From a virus, in IMG/VR virus record IMGVR_UViG_3300020380_000001, positions 124,001 to 188,000 of that record: a stretch of DNA of 64,000 nt. One strand, written 5' to 3'. The translations under genes were made by a program, and so were the position numbers. Positions 50,592-58,457 of this stretch are shown piece after piece (position 1 is the first letter of the stretch; every line of letters starts with the position of its first letter). Below the pieces are notes generated by a model, which saw only the letters and a program-made list of their open reading frames with translations, was not told where the DNA came from and did no database searches.

Positions 50592-50867
50592 TTACTTTTT
50601 GTCAAGGAATTTTTTAAAATCGCTGTAAATTTCTATACCGGCTTCATCAACTTCTGATTGTGTCAAAAACGCCGAGTCCGAGTACAATGTGCCGTCGCGT
50701 TTAATGAAGTAAAACCGATCATCGACTTTGCCCAACACAGCACCCCGTTCCAAAAGTCCAGGCACCATATCAATCAAAGAGTCTGCGCCAAACACGGTGC
50801 CCTTAAACAATTCAGCATCAGGCACTACACCAATCAAAACGCTGGTAACATCATCTATTGTTGCCAT
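50592..50867 (-). CDS. Hypothetical protein
   Basis: 91 residues, alpha/beta, acidic. ATG 50867 lies 2 nt after the upstream stop. Unknown. Confidence 0.72.
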   Translation of the reverse strand: MATIDDVTSVLIGVVPDAELFKGTVFGADSLIDMVPGLLERGAVLGKVDDRFYFIKRDGTLYSDSAFLTQSEVDEAGIEIYSDFKKFLDKK

Positions 50868-50868
50868 G

Positions 50869-51216
50869 TTAACCTCGCTTACATTTAACGGGTAGCGTTA
50901 AATAATTCCCTGTATCGAACTCTGCGATGCGCATGAGGAACTTGCGCTCCGCGATGATGCCGCGCTTTTTGCCTTTGACGGAAAGTTGGCAGCGATAGTG
51001 ACCATCCCAGAGTTTGCGTTGGAGTTTCTTTAGTTCGCCGGACTTGATTGAGTACACTTCTTCGCGCTCAATAGAAACATAGTAACCTGGCGCTTTTGCT
51101 ATTGGGTATAGTAGATCTGATTTGTCTAATTCGACGGCATCACGGGGCGGGGATAAATGTTGCTCGTTAAGCCGGTCTAGCGCCGCTAGTACAGCTTCTT
51201 TAATTCTTTTAATCAT
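50869..51216 (-). CDS. NUMOD4-like protein without a nuclease domain
   Basis: 115 residues. GYYVSIEREEVYSIKSGELKKLQRKLWDGHYRCQLSVKGKKRGIIAERKFL resembles the DNA-binding segment of phage HNH homing endonucleases (Y.VSn.G.VySlksg...GY..v.L...Gk....vH.Lv). The HNH nuclease part is missing. It lies between two of the interrupted tRNA-like genes, so it may be a remnant linked to their spread; speculative. Confidence 0.5.
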   Translation of the reverse strand: MIKRIKEAVLAALDRLNEQHLSPPRDAVELDKSDLLYPIAKAPGYYVSIEREEVYSIKSGELKKLQRKLWDGHYRCQLSVKGKKRGIIAERKFLMRIAEFDTGNYLTLPVKCKRG

Positions 51217-51235
51217 AGTAACCTCAAGTTAAGGT

Positions 51236-51340
51236 TGCCGGGCCAAGGAATCAAACCTCGTTCGGGTGCGTACTTGCGAAGTTTGCTGCGACAAATCTAA
51301 TACAGACTTGATGGAGTTCCCTCAGAATCATTCACCCGGC
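51236..51340 (-). tRNA. tRNA-like gene with a variant of the shared insert (copy C)
   Basis: Acceptor GCCGGGT/GCCCGGC pairs over seven positions (last is U-G), A73, no CCA encoded. The T arm is CGAGG-TTTGATT-CCTTG (loop has TTT in place of TTC). No D arm or anticodon arm can be assigned. Positions 51284-51310 match the insert core of copies A and B in the loop, the following CAGCA and the stem, but the stem bases differ by paired changes (CAAGTCT/AGATTTG). It might be a divergent tRNA with insert or an unrelated tRNA-like RNA. Confidence 0.5.
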
Positions 51341-51384
51341 ATAATAGGTACGTAAAAGTTAGCACCTATTTGATTAAAAGTCTA

Positions 51385-51855
51385 CTAGTTTCCTGGATGT
51401 CTACGATGCCATTCACGCTCTTGTTCAGCTTCAGCGTCATCTTGCCATTGCTGTTTTTCGTCACTAGTTGCTTCAAACTCAATCTCGGAGCCGTTCACAT
51501 CATATGTAACTTTGTCGAAATACTTCTCGTTTGCGTCGAAGAATTCCTGAACGTGATCCGGGCTTGCCGCGTGCTTTGCCTCGCTAGCAAGTCGTTGGAT
51601 TTCTTTGTCAGTGATGTAGTCGTTTGGTCCAAACGAATCAGAGTTGGCGATTTCACGATCCATATAAATCTCAACTGGATCCTTGGTGCCTGCCATCTTA
51701 TTGAGATAACGCAGAATGGCTACTAGTAGTTCAGCCACTGCCATGTTTTGACACAGGTAAAATTGATCGTCTACGCTGTGGTCAATAACTAGAGCAAGGT
51801 CTACGTTTAAAGAGCTCTCCATGAGCTTTGCTGATTTGGTGATTTTATCAAACAT
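51385..51855 (-). CDS. Hypothetical acidic protein
   Basis: 156 residues, acidic, no membrane segment. ENAxKYFD-like stretch and a Glu/Gln/Arg-rich tail. A TAAATA element 37 nt upstream. Unknown. Confidence 0.72.
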   Translation of the reverse strand: MFDKITKSAKLMESSLNVDLALVIDHSVDDQFYLCQNMAVAELLVAILRYLNKMAGTKDPVEIYMDREIANSDSFGPNDYITDKEIQRLASEAKHAASPDHVQEFFDANEKYFDKVTYDVNGSEIEFEATSDEKQQWQDDAEAEQEREWHRRHPGN

Positions 51856-51891
51856 TATGAATTACGCCTTGTCGTTGTGTTTTAACGTGTG

Positions 51892-51897
51892 TATTTA
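51892..51897 (-). promoter_or_regulatory. Late-type promoter element TAAATA
   Basis: Context GTGCTAAATACAC on the minus strand, 37 nt before the start at 51855. Confidence 0.45.
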
Positions 51898-51930
51898 GCA
51901 CTCATTAAAACACAACGTCAAGATCTTTAA

Positions 51931-52875
51931 TCATCGTTTCGATTTCTTTTTAGGTTTTGGTTTATATGTAGGCTTTGGTTTCGGCTTATACTTTGGTTTC
52001 GGCGCGTAAGTCGATTTCGGCTTTGGTGTAAAAGAACTTGTGCTGGCCTTAGGAACCGGCTTACGGGTAGTTATTGTCTGATTAGCTTTAGGCGTCTGGG
52101 TAGTGGTAGACGATGCTGCCTTGGCATTAGCGTTAGCCGCAGCGCGGTTTTTCTTACAGGTCGTAGTCGTGCAGTTATTCCACGCGCTGTCTTTGTTGCC
52201 CGTCTTCTTGCTACCCCATCCACCTTGCGCTACTGAGCTCGATTGTGTTTTGGGCTTCGTGTCGGTTGTCTTTGGCTTTGATTTGATCTTAGACGACACT
52301 GTCTGTTTAGTTTCGGTATACTTGCGCTTGCGCACATTATACATGGCATCGCTTGACGACTTACGTCTACGATAGTCAGCCTCTGAGATTGACTTACCGT
52401 CCGACGACGTGTAGTTATTAACAGTGACGTTTGTAGTGCGCCATCCGCCTGGGTTAGAACTTTCCCAGCTGTTACGGGTTAATGCATATGCCGCTGATGC
52501 TGCTAGTACGCCGGTTGCTATTTGATACGACACGTAGTTTCTAGACTGCTGGGCATAGATGCTATTAGGGTCATGCCATTCCCAGTTACCAAACGCGTTC
52601 CAGTGGCCGTACTGCAAATTACCGCGGTAATCAACATAAGCGCCCGGCGCTACGGGGCGGTTGTAATACGCCATTCTTTCTTCATGTCTGGATTTGTTTA
52701 GTTGCTCATAGTAGCCTGACTCAATTCTTGCCAGCTCTAATTCATGCTGACGAGCGCGGCGTAACTCTTTTTCTTCAGCTGTTTCGCAACCACTTAAGCT
52801 GCTACCAACCAATACAATACACAGTGCCACTACCACGGTGGTTATTGTATTCCTTACCGATTTACTGATTTTCAT
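51931..52875 (-). CDS. Lipoprotein with lysine-proline repeat tail
   Basis: 314 residues. Signal ITTVVVALCIVLVGSSLSGCE with lipobox LSGC, cysteine at residue 30. A short coiled charged region follows, then WHDPNS, a second hydrophobic patch (about 118-133), a Ser/Thr-rich part, and a C-terminal KPKP repeat (PKPKYKPKPKPTYKPKPKKK). The last part resembles wall- or DNA-binding tails. It lies next to and after the SPFH-like gene, 52 nt apart, so the two may work together at the envelope. Confidence 0.8.
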   Translation of the reverse strand: MKISKSVRNTITTVVVALCIVLVGSSLSGCETAEEKELRRARQHELELARIESGYYEQLNKSRHEERMAYYNRPVAPGAYVDYRGNLQYGHWNAFGNWEWHDPNSIYAQQSRNYVSYQIATGVLAASAAYALTRNSWESSNPGGWRTTNVTVNNYTSSDGKSISEADYRRRKSSSDAMYNVRKRKYTETKQTVSSKIKSKPKTTDTKPKTQSSSVAQGGWGSKKTGNKDSAWNNCTTTTCKKNRAAANANAKAASSTTTQTPKANQTITTRKPVPKASTSSFTPKPKSTYAPKPKYKPKPKPTYKPKPKKKSKR

Positions 52876-52927
52876 GCTCTTTCCTTATGTGGTGAATGGG
52901 GCCGAAGCCCCAAACGGTTTGATTACA

Positions 52928-54913
52928 TTACTCGCCTTTCTTATCCGTAGATAGGAACTGTGCAATGTTGTTGGTCGTGCCAAGTAATGTGGCTGCCGCT
53001 GTGGTACTTTCGCCACCGTCGCCGCCTACAAATACAGTAGCAGTTTTAACCATTTCTGGGTTCTTAACAGCACCGTCTACAGCCATTTTAAATAACACCT
53101 GCTCTTGTACTTTCTCTTCACCCATTACAGCTACTAGCTCGCGCTGACCTTTCGCAGCTTCAATATCACGGTCACGCATACCCTCACCCTCTTTCTTAAG
53201 TTCATAAGCGCGGGCATCAGCTAGCTTTTCACGTTCGGACTTGATCTTGTCAGCCGCTTGGTCACGTAGTTCAGCAGTAACAACAATCTTCTGATTTTCT
53301 GCTTCTACACGGGCTGCCTCTGAGTCTTTACGTTGCTCGTAGGTAGCTTGCTCTTCCTTAAACGTGTTTTGTAACTGTCGAGCATAGTTAGCACGCATAC
53401 GCGGGATAAGAGACTCAACTGGTAAGTTAGGATGACCCATAGTCTGGATGTTAATTCCCAGACCGTAGTCAGAAACAAACTCGTTAAGTGCTGTAATGCT
53501 TTCCGATTCAATCTCTGCGCGGTTGTTGATCAAGTCAAATAAACGTCGACTTTCGTCAACACATTCTTGATCCTTATACGTGCCCGCAGCGTACTTGAGC
53601 TTTTTGCCTTCGTACACATCGTTTTCGTACACAGCACAGCGCATGATATCCTGGCCTTGTGCTGCAATACGGAACGTACTTTCAATTGGGTTTTTAAGGA
53701 ACTGCTCCACAGCGTGTAAGCCTGTGTTTCTGTCTTGCACGAAGTCACCGATTGTTGCAACTACCAGAGGCGCGTCAACAACTTGGTATTTCGTTTTCAA
53801 ATCAATAGGCACTGTCCAGCCTTCTACCACTACATCAATGGCTTCGCCTTCCGCGTTAGCTGGTTTAGTGATAGTGTCAGATCCAATGATGTTTTTGATC
53901 TTACCGTCATCTTCCATTTCAAACGATACGGTTTTCTTAACGTATCCGCCGAAACGGTCAAAGTCTTGCTGGCGAGTAGGTACGTGGGTAATCGTATACA
54001 CTTTAGGGTGGAAACGATACGTTTTAGGCTCAAGGTGTTCGTTCCATACGCCAGCACAGCCCTTAGGCACTAAGTAAGTAACCGCACCATTAAACGAACG
54101 TACTTCTCTACGATTATCATTACAAAATTCACTAGGCAAGTCGTCTGTAGCTGAACGCACAACGCCTACTTCACCAGTTCTAATGTCTTCCGCAGGGTAG
54201 TTTTTAAAGCTGTATAGGATTTTGTTTGCCATGATCACACCGCCTGTTACTAGCGTTGACTGATCACCGCGGTAACCAAGCTTGTTGCCGTTGCTGTCAG
54301 TTTTAGATAGGAATGTCGCAGCATCAAGGAATTCGTTTTGGTCCTGCCATTTTGGCGCAAGGATCATGTCGTCTGACATTGGACGGCCATCACGTGTATT
54401 CACGATAGCGAAGTGGTTCGCAGGAATGCTGTGAGGCTTAGTCAAGTCAATTTCAGTACCGTTGATCTCAATCTCGTCTAGCTCTGTATACAAGACATCA
54501 ATTAACGGGAACCATTTAAAACCAGGTGTGAATACTGTCGCTTGTGGGCCTTTCATGCCACCGAACGGGTTCGCTGTCATTGGCTTAGTTGCAACATAGT
54601 GTCCAACTGGGAGTGGTTCACCACCGTATACACGAGAGAAGTGTTTGATTTCACCGTCACTAACGTATACTGAGTTGAGGTCAACCATCAACACAATTAC
54701 CAACACCGTCGCGATTACTGCCGGAAACTTGGAAACGACACGAACAATGCTCTTAGCTACTTTTGCATGGGGCGATTCGTTTCGTCTACCGTACTGATCT
54801 TGTTGCGATGAATGTTGCTCTGATTGTTTTTGAAGTTTTTCTCGCTTCTTGCGCGTCAGTGCGAAATACACGAGATAGATTATTCCTACGAGTAGGAGTA
54901 GTAACTTGAACAT
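52928..54913 (-). CDS. SPFH/flotillin-like membrane protein
   Basis: 661 residues. Two N-terminal membrane segments (about 1-18 and 62-80). The following region (about 85-480) has the SPFH order of beta strands, including PVGHYVATKP, TPGFKWFPLIDVLYTE and VEGWTVPIDLKTKYQVVDAP. The C-terminal part (about 500-620) is a long Glu/Lys/Ala coiled coil typical of flotillin and HflK/C (KSEREKLADARAYELKKEGEG). SPFH proteins form ring-shaped scaffolds on membranes. A phage copy could organise the envelope or block a host membrane defence; role unknown. Confidence 0.78.
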   Translation of the reverse strand: MFKLLLLLVGIIYLVYFALTRKKREKLQKQSEQHSSQQDQYGRRNESPHAKVAKSIVRVVSKFPAVIATVLVIVLMVDLNSVYVSDGEIKHFSRVYGGEPLPVGHYVATKPMTANPFGGMKGPQATVFTPGFKWFPLIDVLYTELDEIEINGTEIDLTKPHSIPANHFAIVNTRDGRPMSDDMILAPKWQDQNEFLDAATFLSKTDSNGNKLGYRGDQSTLVTGGVIMANKILYSFKNYPAEDIRTGEVGVVRSATDDLPSEFCNDNRREVRSFNGAVTYLVPKGCAGVWNEHLEPKTYRFHPKVYTITHVPTRQQDFDRFGGYVKKTVSFEMEDDGKIKNIIGSDTITKPANAEGEAIDVVVEGWTVPIDLKTKYQVVDAPLVVATIGDFVQDRNTGLHAVEQFLKNPIESTFRIAAQGQDIMRCAVYENDVYEGKKLKYAAGTYKDQECVDESRRLFDLINNRAEIESESITALNEFVSDYGLGINIQTMGHPNLPVESLIPRMRANYARQLQNTFKEEQATYEQRKDSEAARVEAENQKIVVTAELRDQAADKIKSEREKLADARAYELKKEGEGMRDRDIEAAKGQRELVAVMGEEKVQEQVLFKMAVDGAVKNPEMVKTATVFVGGDGGESTTAAATLLGTTNNIAQFLSTDKKGE

Positions 54914-55003
54914 ATATGCTCCTTGTGTGTGTATGAGTATGTTCGGTTAGGTTTTACATTATAGTCATTTAGGCATTCTGTCTAGATAACTATGAATTTT
55001 TTA

Positions 55004-55270
55004 TTAATACGAACGTCGCTGGCCGGCTCTTATTTGTGAATATCCTGACTTGGACTTTACTTCGCCAATAGCATCAACACAATGGTTTATTGACTTGTCA
55101 AGGCTGCGGCCTAGTTCATCCAACTCTTCGTAGTCGCCGAGTTTGGGCTCGTGTATCTTGTTAAATCTTTCTTTAATGCGTGTGAGGTCTCTGTGGATAG
55201 ACTCCAGTACGCCCAAGTCGCCTGGAGATTCTAAAAGTAGTGCTATTTGTTTGAAATCTTGATTTTTCAT
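55004..55270 (-). CDS. Hypothetical protein
   Basis: 88 residues, helical, charged. Late-type element 23 nt upstream. Lies upstream of the SPFH-like gene. Unknown. Confidence 0.7.
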   Translation of the reverse strand: MKNQDFKQIALLLESPGDLGVLESIHRDLTRIKERFNKIHEPKLGDYEELDELGRSLDKSINHCVDAIGEVKSKSGYSQIRAGQRRSY

Positions 55271-55292
55271 TTGTTATCCTCAATTGGCACAG

Positions 55293-55298
55293 TATTTA
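55293..55298 (-). promoter_or_regulatory. Late-type promoter element TAAATA
   Basis: Context AATTAAATACT on the minus strand, 23 nt before the start at 55270. Confidence 0.45.
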
Positions 55299-55328
55299 AT
55301 TAACTGCGCACGGATAACACCATATCAA

Positions 55329-55613
55329 TTACCAATCAATATGTAAGTCAAGCATTTCGCTGTATACGAAACCGTCTTCTTCGTCATACGAATCGTTAAG
55401 CTCAGAAGTATACAAATTAATTTCTTCTTCTTCGAAGCCAGCACGCTTCATGACATCAGCAATTGCGTCAATCGCTTCTTGCTTATTTTTGCACTCAACA
55501 AAGCCGTCTTCAACTGATAAAATCATTTCAAGATCATAGCTACCATCGTTTGGCAGGTCTAAAATAATAGCGTCAGTGGCGTCAATAATTTTAAACGTAT
55601 TCGGTTGTGCCAT
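55329..55613 (-). CDS. Hypothetical acidic protein
   Basis: 94 residues, highly acidic (YDEEDGFVYSEMLDLHIDW). CKNKQEAIDAIADVMKRAGF is a common small-domain pattern also seen at residues 9-19 of the 56302 product. Strong sigma70 promoter upstream. Unknown. Confidence 0.72.
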   Translation of the reverse strand: MAQPNTFKIIDATDAIILDLPNDGSYDLEMILSVEDGFVECKNKQEAIDAIADVMKRAGFEEEEINLYTSELNDSYDEEDGFVYSEMLDLHIDW

Positions 55614-55646
55614 AATTTCTTGCCTTGTTTTGTTAAGTTCGTATAC

Positions 55647-55674
55647 ATTATAGCGTTTTGAAGTTCAATGTCAA
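55647..55674 (-). promoter_or_regulatory. Sigma70-like promoter
   Basis: Minus-strand TTGACA (55674-55669), 16 nt, TATAAT (55652-55647), 34 nt before the start at 55613. Confidence 0.75.
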
Positions 55675-55754
55675 CATCTATTTGAAAATAATTTCAAAAA
55701 TAGATACAAAAAGAGCCCTGTTATTAACAGAGCTCAGCGTAACACGAAGTTATA

Positions 55755-55946
55755 TCACGCAAGTGTTATGACGTTACCTTTACGGACTGCTAGGCCTTCG
55801 TCCAAAACACGATGCACCCAGCGTATTGCTGTTTTTTCAGTGCAACCAAACTTCGCGCTAACTAGGCCACGTACTTGCCAGTCAAAAGCCGCAAACTCGG
55901 TTTCTGACAAAAACTTCGCTACAGCTTGTGGATTAAATTTAGCCAT
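55755..55946 (-). CDS. Small winged-helix-like DNA-binding protein
   Basis: 63 residues from ATG 55946, with CAAGGTG upstream; the longer frame to 56054 has no ribosome site. WQVRGLVSAKFGCTEKTAIRWVHRVLDEGLAVRKGNVITL reads as a helix-turn-helix plus wing. Probably a regulator. Promoter 32 nt upstream. Confidence 0.68.
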   Translation of the reverse strand: MAKFNPQAVAKFLSETEFAAFDWQVRGLVSAKFGCTEKTAIRWVHRVLDEGLAVRKGNVITLA

Positions 55947-55977
55947 TTTGACACCTTGTGTTGTTAAGTTCACATAC

Positions 55978-56005
55978 ATTATAGCAAGGCGAATATCAAA
56001 CACAA
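55978..56005 (-). promoter_or_regulatory. Sigma70-like promoter
   Basis: Minus-strand TTGTGT (56005-56000), 16 nt, TATAAT (55983-55978), before the winged-helix-like gene. Confidence 0.5.
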
Positions 56006-56017
56006 GGCCTGTTTGGA

Positions 56018-56257
56018 TTATTTCTTCTGCATATATTTGTATATCGCAGCGCACTTGCCGAGCACTTCTTCTATTTGGTTATCGAGTTCAACCAAAGCGC
56101 GATCAAGGTTAGGGTCTGCAAGGTCGGGCATGTCGTTTTCAAGCTTTTGTTTGGCCGCTTTGATAGACATGTAGGCGTTTCGAATTGGCGCGGTGGCCTT
56201 GGTTACTGCTGTCGTAGTGTTTGGTGACGAGCGTTCAGTAATACTGCTAATTTTCAT
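56018..56257 (-). CDS. Hypothetical helical protein
   Basis: 79 residues from ATG 56257 with GGAG upstream and a TAAATA element at 56282. Thr/Ala-rich N-terminus, then helical (KAAKQKLENDMPDLADPNLD). Unknown. Confidence 0.68.
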   Translation of the reverse strand: MKISSITERSSPNTTTAVTKATAPIRNAYMSIKAAKQKLENDMPDLADPNLDRALVELDNQIEEVLGKCAAIYKYMQKK

Positions 56258-56281
56258 GGGGTACTCCAATCTTATGTGCAG

Positions 56282-56287
56282 TATTTA
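56282..56287 (-). promoter_or_regulatory. Late-type promoter element TAAATA
   Basis: Context GGGCTAAATACT on the minus strand, 25 nt before the start at 56257. Confidence 0.5.
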
Positions 56288-56301
56288 GCCCCCGGCTCGT
56301 A

Positions 56302-56484
56302 TTACCAGACAAATCGCACGCCAGGCACAAGGGTAGGCTCTAGCGCGTCAGTGTCATCATTTGCATCTTGTTCAGCGGCAGTGATATAAGCGTCAACCAC
56401 CTCTAAGTCAACGCCGTTGCCTAGCATTTCAATTGCTAGAGTATCAAGAGCTTCTTGCTTTGTTTTGAATTTACGTTCTTTCAT
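56302..56484 (-). CDS. 60-residue hypothetical protein
   Basis: Start ATG 56484 with GAAAGGTG 8 nt upstream; a GTG at 56493 overlaps that site. Contains FKTKQEALDTLAIEML, like the acidic gene at 55329. Unknown. Confidence 0.65.
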   Translation of the reverse strand: MKERKFKTKQEALDTLAIEMLGNGVDLEVVDAYITAAEQDANDDTDALEPTLVPGVRFVW

Positions 56485-56517
56485 AATCTTCACCTTTCTT
56501 TTTTAGTTACGTGAAGA

Positions 56518-56545
56518 ATATAACACCTATCAAACAGGCAATCAA
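56518..56545 (-). promoter_or_regulatory. Sigma70-like promoter
   Basis: Minus-strand TTGATT (56545-56540), 16 nt, TTATAT (56523-56518), 34 nt before the start at 56484. Confidence 0.5.
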
Positions 56546-56552
56546 GATGATT

Positions 56553-56993
56553 TTAAAAATAATAAGACTCGTCGTCTTCGCGATAGTTTTTAAGACCAGG
56601 AAGTATTTTGCCGTCGTTATAGTTCTCAGTGATTTCCTTTTTATGACCCATAGCACCAGCACAATAGAAACTATCATCAACACATAATAGGAAATTGTTA
56701 AGGAAGAACGGCTTCAGCACACGGTCACCGTTGTGCCACTGCTGAGTTTCAATGTACCCGGCGCTTTCAAGGTGACTGCGCAGTGTCTGGAATGCAGGGT
56801 GGTAGTCAAATGACACGGTTCCGAATGATGCTTGTTTTGAATCATAATACTTTATGCCAGAAAAGACATCACACAAGTATTCCGGCTTAATGAAATAATA
56901 AGGCGGACAGTCTAAATCAAGCTCAAGCTGATAATATACGCCCTGACTTACAGCAATATCGTGAATTAAACCTATTGAGACGGCGCCGAACAT
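56553..56993 (-). CDS. Hypothetical protein
   Basis: 146 residues, aromatic-rich (YYFIKPEYLCDVFSGIKYYD). Overlaps the upstream gene by 22 nt. Unknown. Confidence 0.72.
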   Translation of the reverse strand: MFGAVSIGLIHDIAVSQGVYYQLELDLDCPPYYFIKPEYLCDVFSGIKYYDSKQASFGTVSFDYHPAFQTLRSHLESAGYIETQQWHNGDRVLKPFFLNNFLLCVDDSFYCAGAMGHKKEITENYNDGKILPGLKNYREDDESYYF

Positions 56994-57298
56994 TCTTCTA
57001 CCCCGGATACTAAATCTAGCATTGCAGCAAGGAACCTTTCAACATCACACAAGTGCCACATATTGATATCGACATTTGCGGTGTACATGTTCTGTCCTGC
57101 GAATACCCATTTCTCAGACACCATGTTGTCTATTTTGCTTATGTTTTGTTTATTGGTTGTAACTGAAAGCGAGCCACTAGACGTGACGTTTATGATAACA
57201 GAGTTTTCGTACAAACGAGATATTACAGTTTCGCCCTGTGGGTCAGGATAAAAGAATTCTCCCAGATAAATAGGACGGATGAGGTTTGCTACGAGCAT
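56972..57298 (-). CDS. Hypothetical protein
   Basis: 108 residues, beta-rich. Ends with a cysteine near SGVEECSAPSQ. First gene of a pair with the next. Unknown. Confidence 0.7.
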   Translation of the reverse strand: MLVANLIRPIYLGEFFYPDPQGETVISRLYENSVIINVTSSGSLSVTTNKQNISKIDNMVSEKWVFAGQNMYTANVDINMWHLCDVERFLAAMLDLVSGVEECSAPSQ

Positions 57299-57537
57299 AA
57301 ATCCCTTCTTGTTATAATAGTGGCGCCCCGTGAGTCGTTAGACTCATTAATGAAACGACAGGTTTATTGTACTGCCACGCTTAGGAGGCCACCACAGCCG
57401 TACCCCTAGGTGATCAACGTCCTACTTATGCAGACAGTACATGAGTGGTTAGTCCATATAGCGGCCTGCATACTTTCAAACTCAACAGTGACCAGAGAGA
57501 TCATTTCATAAGTGCCATGCACCGGGGCATAGAACTT
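57299..57537. other. 240-nt non-coding gap with inverted repeats
   Basis: No gene seen. TATGCAG/CTGCATA (57427-57433 with 57466-57472), TGTACTG/CAGTACA (about 57370 and 57435) and TGAGTC/GACTCA near 57331 could form a folded RNA. It lies between protein genes in the tRNA region. Confidence 0.4.
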
Positions 57538-57651
57538 TTACGACTTACCGTCGTTTTGTTTCTTTTCTAACTCTTCAACACGTTTTGTTAACTCTTTAAC
57601 CTGTTCTATTAATTTAGATACAGGATCTACACCGGCTGTGATTGTTAACAT
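57538..57651 (-). CDS. 37-residue coiled-coil protein
   Basis: Start ATG 57651. Nearly all of it is a leucine/valine heptad coil (VSKLIEQVKELTKRVEELEK). Sits between tRNA-Ser and the gap. Similar in style to the coiled-coil gene at 23373. Confidence 0.55.
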   Translation of the reverse strand: MLTITAGVDPVSKLIEQVKELTKRVEELEKKQNDGKS

Positions 57652-57665
57652 ACTTTGTCTCTATT

Positions 57666-57752
57666 TGGCAGTGGGTGTGGGATTCGAACCCACGTGCCCC
57701 GAAGGACAATTGCTTTCCAGGCAATCGCGTTAGACCGCTCCGCCAACCCACT
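57666..57752 (-). tRNA. tRNA-Ser(GGA)
   Basis: Class II tRNA of 87 nt: acceptor AGTGGGT/ACCCACT, anticodon loop CTGGAAA, long variable arm (TGTCC-TTCG-GGGCA type), T arm GTGGG-TTCGAAT-CCCAC, G73, CCA encoded. Confidence 0.95.
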
Positions 57753-57772
57753 AAAATTCGGATATAAACTTA

Positions 57773-58075
57773 CTACGCTTTAACCACATAAGTGATTGAC
57801 ATGTTACTGTTAATCATTGTGGGCGTTCTGTGCTTGGTGCGCTTAAGGTCACCTTTCTTTAACAACCGTTTCAAGTCTGGATCCTTGTCCAGCACAATAC
57901 AACCACGGAAATTTACAGGAATAGCCATACCTTCTTTACAATATGCAAGGATACGGTCTCTGCGTTCTTTACCGTACGGCGCTCTATAAAGCCATTGCTG
58001 TACTTCTTCTTTCACCTCGAAGCTTGCGGCTTTGAGCCACGCATCGGGGTTACTGATGGTTTCTGCGGTCATCAT
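57773..58075 (-). CDS. Hypothetical protein
   Basis: 100 residues, ribosome site GGGAG. Contains AYCKEGMAIPVNFRGCIVLDKDPDLKRLLKKG, basic end. Unknown. Confidence 0.72.
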   Translation of the reverse strand: MMTAETISNPDAWLKAASFEVKEEVQQWLYRAPYGKERRDRILAYCKEGMAIPVNFRGCIVLDKDPDLKRLLKKGDLKRTKHRTPTMINSNMSITYVVKA

Positions 58076-58095
58076 AGACTCCCTTAAGTGTTAAC

Positions 58096-58216
58096 CATTT
58101 TGTGTAATACCTCATGGTAGGACCTGATCCCTACTTCGTCAAGCCAAGCTTGATTTACCGGTACCTTTAAACCTGCCTTTCCTCGAGTAAACGAGCACAA
58201 AGTATTACACAAAATG
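58096..58216. ncRNA. Cloverleaf-like structured element
   Basis: A perfect 15-bp inverted repeat (58096-58110 with 58202-58216) encloses three hairpins: GTAGG/CCTAC (58117-58134), CAAGC-CAA-GCTTG (58140-58152) and CTCG/CGAG (58182-58195). The outline is a four-way junction like a large tRNA, but no tRNA loops are present. Its size and 15-bp closing stem echo the leader element at 12612-12731. Strand and function unknown. Confidence 0.5.
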
Positions 58217-58349
58217 ACACCAGCACCCCGCCGCATTCACAACGCTTATCTGGCTTATCCGCTCCGCATTCAGCGCAGAGACTTACAAGGTGATTACTGC
58301 AACGGTTGACGGGATTAGTAGGATTCCCGGGGTATCCACACCCCGCCCG
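58170..58349 (-). pseudogene. Cysteine-rich reading frame without a start
   Basis: A 60-codon minus-strand frame with eight cysteines in zinc-ribbon style (CGYPGNPTNP, CSNHLVSLCAECGADK, then CECGG), running into the cloverleaf-like element and ending at 58167. No start codon lies in this frame; an ATG at 58353 would reach it with a +1 shift near the G-run. Either a broken zinc-ribbon gene, a frameshifted gene, or chance. The surrounding 58217-58457 also has GACGGG/CCCGTC and GGTGATTA/TAATCACC inverted repeats. Confidence 0.4.
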
Positions 58350-58457
58350 TCATTGCTCGCCTGCATGGTGCGGTTCTATTAATCCTAGCGATTGAAATCC
58401 CGTGGACTGAATTAATCACCAATAGACGCTCGATACCGCATCGTTACAATAATTCGG

